From JBBRQP01 sp038226175 (GTDB taxonomy: Bacteria > Cyanobacteriota > Cyanobacteriia > Gloeobacterales > Anthocerotibacteraceae): a stretch of DNA of 34,167 nt. A model generated the notes under the pieces. It was given only the letters and a program-made list of their open reading frames with translations, had not been told where the DNA came from and did not search any database. Position 1 is the first letter of the stretch. Every line of letters begins with the position of its first letter. The position numbers and the translations under genes are program-made. The stretch is taken from NCBI GenBank assembly GCA_038226175.1, contig JBBRQP010000027.1, positions 1 through 34,167 of the forward strand. Direction: 5' to 3'. Below are positions 16,765 through 23,598 of the stretch, one piece after another.

Positions 16765-17430
16765 ATGCAAACCTTACAAACCTTGGTTGTGGGAGCCGGA
16801 GGCGAAACCGGCAAACGTATTGTCGAGCAACTCCATTTTCGGGGCATTGCGACGGCTGGACTCGTTCGTTCAGCAGAAGGTGTTGCCCAACTCAAAGATC
16901 AAGGCATCCGGGGCATGATCGCAGATGTTTTGCAACCAGAAACCCTCAAAACTGCCCTTCAAGGCGTAGATGTCGTATTTTGTGCAACGGGAGCCAAACC
17001 CTTTAAAAGTAGCCCCCAGGAAGTGGATTACCAAGGAACCGTAAATCTGGTTAACCAAGCCCAAGCCGCTGGCGTGCAACAGTTTATTTTGGTGTCCTCC
17101 CTGTGTGTCTCGCGCTTGATACATCCTTTAAATTTGTTTGGCGGCGTATTGTACTGGAAACGTCAAGCCGAGAAGTATCTCCAAAAAAGCGGTTTGACCT
17201 ACACGATTGTGCGACCCGGTGGCCTACGTAACGAAGCTCCCGAAGTGCCAGGAATTCTGATTCGTCCTGAAGATACCCTCTTTGAAGGCCGGATTGACCG
17301 CGCTGATGTCGCGCTGGTCTGTATCGAGGCGATGCTCGATCCTGCGGCACACAATAAAATTTTAGAAATCATCAATAACCCTAGCTCGGCATTAGTACCG
17401 AGCCAGTTTGGTCAAATTCCTGTGGTGTAA
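16765..17430 (+). CDS. Atypical SDR / NAD(P)-binding NmrA-like protein
   Basis: A Rossmann-fold protein of about 221 residues related to plant and cyanobacterial atypical short-chain dehydrogenases (the SDR_a5-like, Tic62/Ycf39-type group). The nucleotide motif is VVGAGGETG (8-16), followed by a strand-helix pattern with the DVVFCATGA segment and VSSLCVSR. The usual YxxxK pair is replaced by a YWKRQAEKYL region, and TYTIVRPGGL is typical of this group. These proteins often bind NADPH without a known reaction, so no substrate is assigned. The ATG at 16765 gives the standard N-terminus; an in-frame ATG at 16732 would add 11 residues. It is divergent from the fusion gene, sharing about 150-180 bp of upstream DNA. 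Confidence 0.85.
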   Translation: MQTLQTLVVGAGGETGKRIVEQLHFRGIATAGLVRSAEGVAQLKDQGIRGMIADVLQPETLKTALQGVDVVFCATGAKPFKSSPQEVDYQGTVNLVNQAQAAGVQQFILVSSLCVSRLIHPLNLFGGVLYWKRQAEKYLQKSGLTYTIVRPGGLRNEAPEVPGILIRPEDTLFEGRIDRADVALVCIEAMLDPAAHNKILEIINNPSSALVPSQFGQIPVV

Positions 17431-17449
17431 ATGCCCTATGACGCAGGAG

Positions 17450-18328
17450 CTATTTCTCGACAAACACCAAATCTAAAAGATCAGCGTTGAAGACAATCGT
17501 GCTATTGCGCTGCTCAAGGAGATCACTGAGCTTGAGAGGCGTCATGTTACCCAAAATCACTTGATCGTTTTCTTGGCGGGAAGTGCCTTCGGTTGAGACT
17601 AGCCAGTCGGTCAAGTTACCCGCAAAGCCTTTGGCTACAGCTTTTAGATAATCAGTACAGCGGCGGAAGAGTTTTGGTAAAATCACCTGACCATCGGGCG
17701 GACTCAGTGAAGTTTGGTCTAATAAAACAAAAGAACTCGTGCGATCTGCTGACCATACGCCTAGCTGCTGCTCTCGTGCCATCTGCGCCACCTCGCGTAA
17801 AAATTGACGGTGGGTCAAAGGGAGTGAAGTATAGACCGTGTAATAGACTAGCCCCTTGACCAAAAGACGGTAGTTAAGCGTTTGTTGGATCAAATCAGGC
17901 GTGACATGAATCCAACTGCCATCTTCGAGAGCAGCCGTTGCCTCAGCGAGCAAGATGTAGGATACCGGACGCCCATTGGCCTCAGCAGCTTGAGAAAGAA
18001 TCGCGCCCGCAATCTGCTCTGGGTTAGCTGAGACTACTTTGGTACCACGAAAGGTAATGTTACTAAATCCAAGCAGATTGAGCAAAACATCCCGAGTTTC
18101 TGCACCAAGGGGCTGTTCTGCCGTGCCATAGTGCAGTTCGGTAGCGTCAATGGCTTCAAATCGCAACTGAACGCTGCCGTCTACGGTCGAAGGTTTGATC
18201 CGAAAGGCTCGGTGCAAATTTTGATACAAATCAGGATTATCGGCAATAAACCTTACCGAATCACCATCAGGCTCTTTACCCACAATCACAAAATTACCTT
18301 TAATGAGCTGATAAAAAGGCGCAACCAT
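17450..18328 (-). CDS. Staphylococcal-nuclease-like (SNase/thermonuclease fold) protein
   Basis: The N-terminal half resembles an SNase OB-fold nuclease: EPDGDSVRF (19-27) corresponds to the calcium-loop DGDT region, and LRFEAIDATE (55-64) keeps Arg56, Asp61 and Glu64 in the spacing of the nuclease active site. A later segment, MAREQQLGVWSAD, resembles the nuclease's C-terminal REQGLGLW-type motif. The protein is 292 residues, twice the size of the simple nuclease, with about 100 residues inserted and a C-terminal extension of about 75 residues (NLTDWLVSTEG to the end). No signal peptide is visible, unlike secreted nucleases, so a cytosolic role is likely. Activity is plausible but not certain. 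It is convergent with the SDR gene. Confidence 0.65.
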   Translation of the reverse strand: MVAPFYQLIKGNFVIVGKEPDGDSVRFIADNPDLYQNLHRAFRIKPSTVDGSVQLRFEAIDATELHYGTAEQPLGAETRDVLLNLLGFSNITFRGTKVVSANPEQIAGAILSQAAEANGRPVSYILLAEATAALEDGSWIHVTPDLIQQTLNYRLLVKGLVYYTVYTSLPLTHRQFLREVAQMAREQQLGVWSADRTSSFVLLDQTSLSPPDGQVILPKLFRRCTDYLKAVAKGFAGNLTDWLVSTEGTSRQENDQVILGNMTPLKLSDLLEQRNSTIVFNADLLDLVFVEK

Positions 18329-18487
18329 AACCTAGCCTCCGCGAGATAGTTCAGCGTTAACTTGAGCTTACTGATTAGTCTAGATAACCAAGCCGGTAAG
18401 CAAACGGTAACCAAGACGTAGGACAGTCCATCGAGTTCCAAGAACCAATTCGTACTATAGTGGGCGCAATTCCTGTGATCCTCAACT

Positions 18488-19738
18488 GTGCCAGACTTTT
18501 TGAACGTGTTCCAAAATCGCAAAATGGCTGCCTTGTTATGCCTAGGCTTTGGTTCGGGTTTGCCGTTATTTTTGACTAGTAAGACCCTCCAAGCCTGGAT
18601 GACGGTGGCGGGTGTGGATCTGAGTACGATTGGGCTATTTAGTTTGGTCGCAGTGCCCTACTCCCTAAAATTTCTTTGGGCTCCAGTGATTGACCGCTTT
18701 GTACCACCATTTTTGGGTCGTAGACGTGGCTGGCTATGGGTCATGCAGCTGAGTTTGAGCCTAGCGATTGCGCTGATGGCCTTACAAAATCCGCACCAGG
18801 CGTTGCAGCTTCTGGCGCTCAATGCCCTGCTGATTGCTTTTTTGAGTGCGACGCAGGATATTGCCTTTGATGCCTATCGTACCGATGTGTTGGAGCGTTC
18901 CGAATTGGGAGCGGGGGCGGCAGTGGGGGTATTGGGCTATCGCTTGGCACTGTTGGTTACAGGTTCGCTAGCTTTGATCTTGGCGGATCATCTAGCTTGG
19001 CCTTTGGTTTATCTGGGTTTGGCGGGGTTGATGATCATAGCCTCAACGGCAACGCTCTGGCTGGCACCCGAACCCATCCGTCAAGAAGTGCCCCCAAAAT
19101 CTTTGCGTGATGCGGTAGTACTGCCCTTAAGTGAATTTTTTGAACGGTTGGGATGCCAGCGCGGGGTGCTAATTTTAATATTTATTGCCATTTATAAACT
19201 GGGAGATTCGCTGGTCAAAAATATGGCGACGCCGTTTTTATTGGCAGGTACGGGTTTAGGATTTTCTCAGACAGAGATTGGCGAGATTCAGGGGGGGTTG
19301 GGGCTAGTGGCGACGATTGTTGGCAGTTTGGTCGGCGGAGCTGTGATTGCCAAAATTGGTGTCAATCGCTCACTCTGGCTCTTTGGTGGTTTGCAAGCGG
19401 TGAGCAATTTATCCTATGTTGCCCTCGCGCTCGCTGGTAAAAATTATCCCTTATTGCTCGCAGCGACCACGACCGAAAACTTTTGTGCGGGGCTTGAGGC
19501 AGCGGCCTTTGTCGCTTTTTTGATGAGCTTATGTAACCAGCGGTTTTCGGCAACCCAGTATGCCCTATTATCGAGTTTGATGGCATTTAGTCGGGATATT
19601 TTGATTGCGCCAGCCGGAGGCATTGCTTTGGCAGTAGGTTGGCCTGTTTTTTTCTTATTAACAGGATTAGCCTCTCTACCAGGCTTACTGTTATTACCGT
19701 TTTTTGCGCCATGGCAGAGTGATGAGGTAGTTAGTTGA
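18488..19738 (+). CDS. ampG: AmpG-family MFS transporter (muropeptide-permease type)
   Basis: A 12-helix major facilitator. The N-terminus, with FQNRKMAALLCLGFGSGLPLF and then TLQAWMTV, IGLFSLVAVPYSLKFLWAP and DRFVPPFLGRRRGW, follows AmpG of Gram-negative bacteria closely, the permease importing anhydromuropeptides for cell-wall recycling. ATQDIAFDAYRTDVL in the fourth-fifth helix region is also typical. Substrate in this organism is inferred; relatives transport other compounds. The GTG at 18488 keeps the complete AmpG-like start, while the ATG at 18524 would delete part of it. The 3' end overlaps thiD by 8 bp on the other strand. Confidence 0.85.
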   Translation: MPDFLNVFQNRKMAALLCLGFGSGLPLFLTSKTLQAWMTVAGVDLSTIGLFSLVAVPYSLKFLWAPVIDRFVPPFLGRRRGWLWVMQLSLSLAIALMALQNPHQALQLLALNALLIAFLSATQDIAFDAYRTDVLERSELGAGAAVGVLGYRLALLVTGSLALILADHLAWPLVYLGLAGLMIIASTATLWLAPEPIRQEVPPKSLRDAVVLPLSEFFERLGCQRGVLILIFIAIYKLGDSLVKNMATPFLLAGTGLGFSQTEIGEIQGGLGLVATIVGSLVGGAVIAKIGVNRSLWLFGGLQAVSNLSYVALALAGKNYPLLLAATTTENFCAGLEAAAFVAFLMSLCNQRFSATQYALLSSLMAFSRDILIAPAGGIALAVGWPVFFLLTGLASLPGLLLLPFFAPWQSDEVVS

Positions 19739-20552
19739 CTTTTATTGATGTTAAATCAACTCTCCGTGCGTAAGCATGACCAACAGGGCCTTGACCATGA
19801 CCAATAGCAAGAGCATGTTCTAATGCTGTGGTCAAAAACACTTTGGCCTGTTGGATCGCCGGTAAAAGTTCGTAGCCGAGACTCAAATAAGCCGTGATTG
19901 CCGCCGAGAGCGTGCAGCCTGTGCCGTGCGTATTAGTCGTGGCAACCGTCGGACTAACTAGCGTATGCAGCTGCGTTCCATCAAAAAAAACATCCGTACC
20001 CCGGTATTGCTCAAGGGCGCCACCTTTGATGAGTACCGCTGCTACTCCAAGGGTTTGAATGCGTTGAGCAGCCTCAACCATCGCGGGTAATGTGCGAATC
20101 CTTAGACCACTGAGAAGTTCGGCTTCATAAATATTGGGTGTCAGCAGGGTTGCTAAAGGAAATAGGCTTTGGTAAGCCGTAATCGCATCATCATCTAAGA
20201 GTTTAGCTCCAGTGCGCGAGACCATAACTGGGTCTACGACAAGTGGCGTGAGGGCAAGTTCGCGTATCTGCTCGGTGACTGTAGCGATGATCTCACGGTT
20301 GAGCAACATGCCAGTTTTGGTGGCATTAACGCCGATATCGGTGACGACCATCTGGATTTGATCGCGGATATGCTCAAGTGGTAAGGCATGAACTGAACAG
20401 ACACCACAGGTATTTTGGGCAGTAGTGCAGGTGAGCGCACTCATACCATGAACATCTAGGCAGATAAAAGTTTTGAGATCAGCTTGGATACCAGCACCAC
20501 CACCAGAGTCGGAACCAGCAATCGTCAGCGCGCGCGGGATAAGATTGGACAT
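19731..20552 (-). CDS. thiD: Hydroxymethylpyrimidine / phosphomethylpyrimidine kinase ThiD
   Basis: Ribokinase-fold enzyme that phosphorylates hydroxymethylpyrimidine twice to give the pyrimidine diphosphate used in thiamine synthesis. The N-terminus ALTIAGSDSGGGAGIQADLKTF, the middle VDPVMVSRTGAKLL and the ATP-site NTHGTGCTLSAAITAYLSLG are all standard. From the ATG at 20552 the protein has 273 residues, the usual length; the frame is open for 28 more codons upstream but these do not resemble the family. No other thi gene is adjacent. Thiamine diphosphate is the cofactor of the E1 fusion, but adjacency is too loose to argue a link. Confidence 0.95.
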   Translation of the reverse strand: MSNLIPRALTIAGSDSGGGAGIQADLKTFICLDVHGMSALTCTTAQNTCGVCSVHALPLEHIRDQIQMVVTDIGVNATKTGMLLNREIIATVTEQIRELALTPLVVDPVMVSRTGAKLLDDDAITAYQSLFPLATLLTPNIYEAELLSGLRIRTLPAMVEAAQRIQTLGVAAVLIKGGALEQYRGTDVFFDGTQLHTLVSPTVATTNTHGTGCTLSAAITAYLSLGYELLPAIQQAKVFLTTALEHALAIGHGQGPVGHAYARRVDLTSIKVN

Positions 20553-20563
20553 TTTTTCATTAA

Positions 20564-20592
20564 AGCCCCCCTGTCCCAATTTTGGGGAGGCT
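20564..20592. repeat. GC-rich imperfect inverted repeat upstream of thiD
   Basis: AGCCCCCC (20564-20571) pairs with GGGGAGGCT (20584-20592) with one irregularity over a 12-base loop. It lies just 5' of thiD on its leader side. The GGGGAGGC arm resembles that of the inverted repeat at 9341-9401, so the two may be copies of one small dispersed hairpin. No thiamine riboswitch core is recognised here. Confidence 0.4.
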
Positions 20593-20695
20593 GAGGCCAT
20601 AAAGCTATGATTTCTTGATCGGTGGGATTGGGACATTTATGGGGTGTAGGGACGACAACGGCTAAACTAGTAAAGCTGTTTTGTCTTGATTTATT

Positions 20696-22036
20696 GTGCG
20701 CGCACCTTCTCCTGTATTGATTACCCAAGTTCTCCCTAATTCTCCAGCAGCGGAGTCAGGCATTATGGCTGGTGAACGTTTGGTCAAAGTACAAGGACAA
20801 GTGCCACGAGATTTGATTGATTATGAGTTTCTCTGTGCTCAAGAAGAATTAGTCTTACAGTTACAAACCAGTAGTGGTGAATTACACACGGTACAGGTAC
20901 GCAAAGATGAAGATGAAGGGGTTGGTTTAGAGTTTGAAACTGCCTTATTTGATGGTTTATTGCAATGTAATAACGGTTGCTCTTTTTGTTTTATTGACCA
21001 GCAACCAGCGGGCTTGCGCCCAACTTTATATCTCAAAGATGATGATTATCGGTTGAGTTTTCTCTATGGCTCCTATCTGACTTTGACTAATTTGCCGCCT
21101 CAAGAATGGGAGCGCATTAAACGCTTACGGTTATCACCTCTTTATGTATCAGTTCATGCCACAGAACCCGCATTACGTTCACAATTACTAAAAAATCCCC
21201 GAGGCGGTTTACTGTTAGAACAACTGCGCTGGTTTCAGCAAAATCGTCTCCAAATTCATGCCCAGATTGTTTTATGTCCAGGACTCAATGATGGCAAACA
21301 TTTAGACCAAACACTCACGGATTTAGCTGCATTTTATCCAACGGTTGCTTCAGCCGCCGTAGTTCCCGTTGGTCTGACCCGCTATCGTCCCCTCGAAGAT
21401 GACTTGAGCAGTGTGACCCCAGCTAAAGCCGAGGAGATCGTGCGTCAGGTCACCCGCCACCAAAAGAACTTTCGCCGCGAACTTGATACGACCTTTACTT
21501 GGCTGTCAGACGAATGGTATCTGTTGACCCATAAGGCTCTACCCTCAGCGCGACACTACGAAGACTATGCCCAACTCGGTAATGGGGTTGGTTCGCTGCG
21601 CTTATTTTTGAGTCAGTTTGCCCGTGCCCAAAAAACCTTACCCATGACTTTACCCCGTCCCTTACAGTTACATTGGGTAGTCGGTCAGGCTGTAGCGGAA
21701 GTTTTTCAGCCTGTTGCTGAGCGGCTTAATCAAATTGAAAACTTAACCTTAGAGTTACTGCCCCTAAAAAGTAATTTTTGGGGTGATCGTATTACGGTGA
21801 CGGGTTTACTGACAGGAGCTGATATATTGCGTGGTCTGCAAGATCTTCCCCTTGGTGATGGGGTGCTATTGCCAGCCCTGATGTTACGTGAGAGTGAAGA
21901 ATTTCTTGATAGTGTGACCTTGACCCAAGTCCGCGCGGCGTTATCTGTGCCAGTCCATATCGTGCCCTCAGCGGCTGAGGCTTTGGTCAATTGGATTTTG
22001 GACTTAGCCGGGGAAGAAAAACCCCCGCACAAGTAA
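20696..22036 (+). CDS. Cyanobacterial PDZ / radical-SAM-like / DUF512 protein
   Basis: A member of the family described as a putative FeS-containing cyanobacterial oxidoreductase (DUF512; related to TIGR03279). An N-terminal PDZ-like domain (about 1-68, SPAAESGIMAGERLVKVQGQ) is followed by CNNGCSFCFIDQ with Cys91, Cys95 and Cys98, the CxxxCxxC spacing of radical SAM enzymes, and a TIM-barrel-like core. The C-terminal DUF512 region includes DEWYLLTHKALPSARHYEDYAQLGNGVG. At 446 residues it is full length. The substrate is unknown; a role tied to a cyanobacteria-specific process is inferred from distribution. The start is GTG 20696, 61 bp upstream of the first internal ATG. Confidence 0.92.
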   Translation: MRAPSPVLITQVLPNSPAAESGIMAGERLVKVQGQVPRDLIDYEFLCAQEELVLQLQTSSGELHTVQVRKDEDEGVGLEFETALFDGLLQCNNGCSFCFIDQQPAGLRPTLYLKDDDYRLSFLYGSYLTLTNLPPQEWERIKRLRLSPLYVSVHATEPALRSQLLKNPRGGLLLEQLRWFQQNRLQIHAQIVLCPGLNDGKHLDQTLTDLAAFYPTVASAAVVPVGLTRYRPLEDDLSSVTPAKAEEIVRQVTRHQKNFRRELDTTFTWLSDEWYLLTHKALPSARHYEDYAQLGNGVGSLRLFLSQFARAQKTLPMTLPRPLQLHWVVGQAVAEVFQPVAERLNQIENLTLELLPLKSNFWGDRITVTGLLTGADILRGLQDLPLGDGVLLPALMLRESEEFLDSVTLTQVRAALSVPVHIVPSAAEALVNWILDLAGEEKPPHK

Positions 22037-22192
22037 ATACACCACGGCATAGAGCACCAAGCCTAGGGGTAGGCCGATGCTGCAGGCAATAATTTTTTCG
22101 GCATTGGTCATCCGTTTATCGGTCACGAGTTGAAAGAGACCGAAGGGCGGGACAGCAATCAGTAAACCAGTGTAAAGGATGAGCTTATTCAT
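22004..22192 (-). CDS. Small two-TM membrane protein of unknown function
   Basis: The 62-residue product has two hydrophobic segments (about 4-22 and 37-56) separated by a short charged loop with TDKRMTNAEK, consistent with a membrane hairpin. A strong Shine-Dalgarno, GGGGAG, stands 8 bases before the ATG at 22192, which argues that it is translated. Its 3' end overlaps the end of the convergent PDZ/radical-SAM gene by 33 bp. I do not recognise a family. The following 265 bases up to the DUF433 gene hold no gene that I can support. Confidence 0.65.
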   Translation of the reverse strand: MNKLILYTGLLIAVPPFGLFQLVTDKRMTNAEKIIACSIGLPLGLVLYAVVYLLVRGFFFPG

Positions 22193-22457
22193 AGGGCAGG
22201 CTCCCCGTTGTAGTTCTAAGTTGACATATAAAACGGTAAGTGGCTGTATTAGAGATAACAGAGACGAGTACAGTCCCTTCCCTATGCGCCAAGTTTTGGC
22301 CTGTGGTAGATAAAGCTATGGCGTTATCATTTGCATGATAGCAAGTAGTACTTGTTGCAAATACGCAGATGAAATTGTGTAAAGCTAGTATGATCAGGAT
22401 ATCTTATCTTTTTTTAGTAAACTAATAGTGTCATAGCTCTTTTAAGGAGCTTGTTTT

Positions 22458-22779
22458 ATGCCTCCTGAAACGCTTTCCCGCTATATTACTCGTAACTTCT
22501 GAGATTTTAAGCAGAAAACCAATTATTACTGGTACACAAACAGCAGTTCGCGCTATTGCCGGTTTGTGGCGCATGGGTACTATGCCAGAAGAAATCCTCA
22601 ATCATTCGCTCCATCTGAATCTGGCGCAGATATTTGATGCCTTAAGTTTCTATCTTGATAATCAGGCAGAAATCAATGAATATATAGAACAAAACCAAGT
22701 CCCTGATCACTTAGTGCATCTTTCTGTGAGGCCAAATGGTGTACCGAGCTATCTGTCAGAAAAAGAATATTTCTGGTGA
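22458..22779 (+). pseudogene. DUF433 antitoxin-type gene broken by a one-base frameshift
   Basis: DUF433 proteins are small winged-HTH-like, VapB-type antitoxins usually paired with a PIN-like DUF5615 toxin. AAGGAG stands 8 bases before the ATG at 22458. That frame reads 14 codons (ending R-N-F) and hits TGA at 22500. The next frame carries the rest of the family: EILSRKPIITGTQTAVRAIAGLW, then MPEEI, LNLAQIFDALSFYLDNQAEINEYI, ending at 22779. Removing one T in the TT at 22497-22498 joins the parts into a normal DUF433 start (R-N-S-E-I-L-S-R-K-P-I-I-T-G-T) of about 106 residues. The downstream 150 bases do not show a recognisable DUF5615 partner. A sequencing error is possible. Confidence 0.8.
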
Positions 22780-22933
22780 GGTTCCTACGCTGTTAAATCA
22801 TTTTGAGCAGGAAATTATGAGTATTATTGTAAATTACATAATCTTGATGCTGCTGAGAATATTTTAGTTAAGAATAGCTCTGTCACAAAAACTGATGATA
22901 TGTACAATAAAGGCCTTAGAGGTCTTTTTGCAA

Positions 22934-23509
22934 ATGCCAAATTGCGATTTCTATGCAACACCTGATGATCATGAAGGCATCCTTTCATGGCTTTTCGCTG
23001 AAAAGATGTGTCATGTATACAAGTTGGCCTCTGATTATGAGCGCCCATTGCAGCGTTTTTATTCCAGTGCTGAGGTTTTAGCACAGTTTGATCGTACGTA
23101 CTCTAACGGGGAGAAGTGGAAATGTGTAACCCTTCAGCTATATGTTCTTGGCACTGGTTCCGAATTTACCCCACGACGTGTACCGTTAAATCCGAAATAC
23201 TGCCATGGAACGACGTTTCGATACGCAGCCGATGATTGGGGGCTGGTTCAACTCTATCTTGGCACGCTTACAAGAAACGGCCTAGGAAAATCGCACACCA
23301 ATCACAACACCCAAGTAAGAGCTAAAGCATGGGAGTCAGTGGTTAACAACCTCTCCAGCGTGGATTCTTGGGATTTCAAAACAGTAACTGCCTTTTCATC
23401 TCGATTAAATAGGGAAATCAGGAAGCGGAGCAGCGAGAAGCATGGTAGTTGTGCTGTGCTACCTGGAGCACTAAAGTTATTGCAATCCGGTATTGCTCTG
23501 CTCCCATAA
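22934..23509 (+). CDS. Conserved-looking protein of unknown function
   Basis: The 191-residue product starts MPNCDFYATPDDHEGILSW and is acidic-aromatic and soluble, with no signal peptide or membrane segment. Features include LQLYVLG, RYAADDWGLVQLYLG, a HTNHNTQ stretch, and a basic, helical C-terminal part (FSSRLNREIRKRSSEK). I have an impression of similar hypothetical proteins in other bacteria but cannot name a family. The ATG at 22934 has GAGGT about 10 bases upstream and gives the more natural start; an in-frame ATG lies at 22895. It sits between the broken DUF433 gene and polA in a patch with lower GC than its surroundings, suggesting an acquired gene. Confidence 0.7.
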   Translation: MPNCDFYATPDDHEGILSWLFAEKMCHVYKLASDYERPLQRFYSSAEVLAQFDRTYSNGEKWKCVTLQLYVLGTGSEFTPRRVPLNPKYCHGTTFRYAADDWGLVQLYLGTLTRNGLGKSHTNHNTQVRAKAWESVVNNLSSVDSWDFKTVTAFSSRLNREIRKRSSEKHGSCAVLPGALKLLQSGIALLP

Positions 23510-23598
23510 AAATAGCTGATCTCGTTATAAAGGTACTTAGTTTTAATAGTTCAGATTTTTTCCTTGAAGCCTTAGCCTTACGATTGGGACAGAGCTGC

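Noticed and set aside
22458..22510. Programmed +1 frameshift in the DUF433 gene, as in release factor 2
   Set aside because: The TTC TGA context would need slippage to TCT with poor re-pairing, and no internal Shine-Dalgarno is positioned as in prfB; a mutation or read error is simpler.
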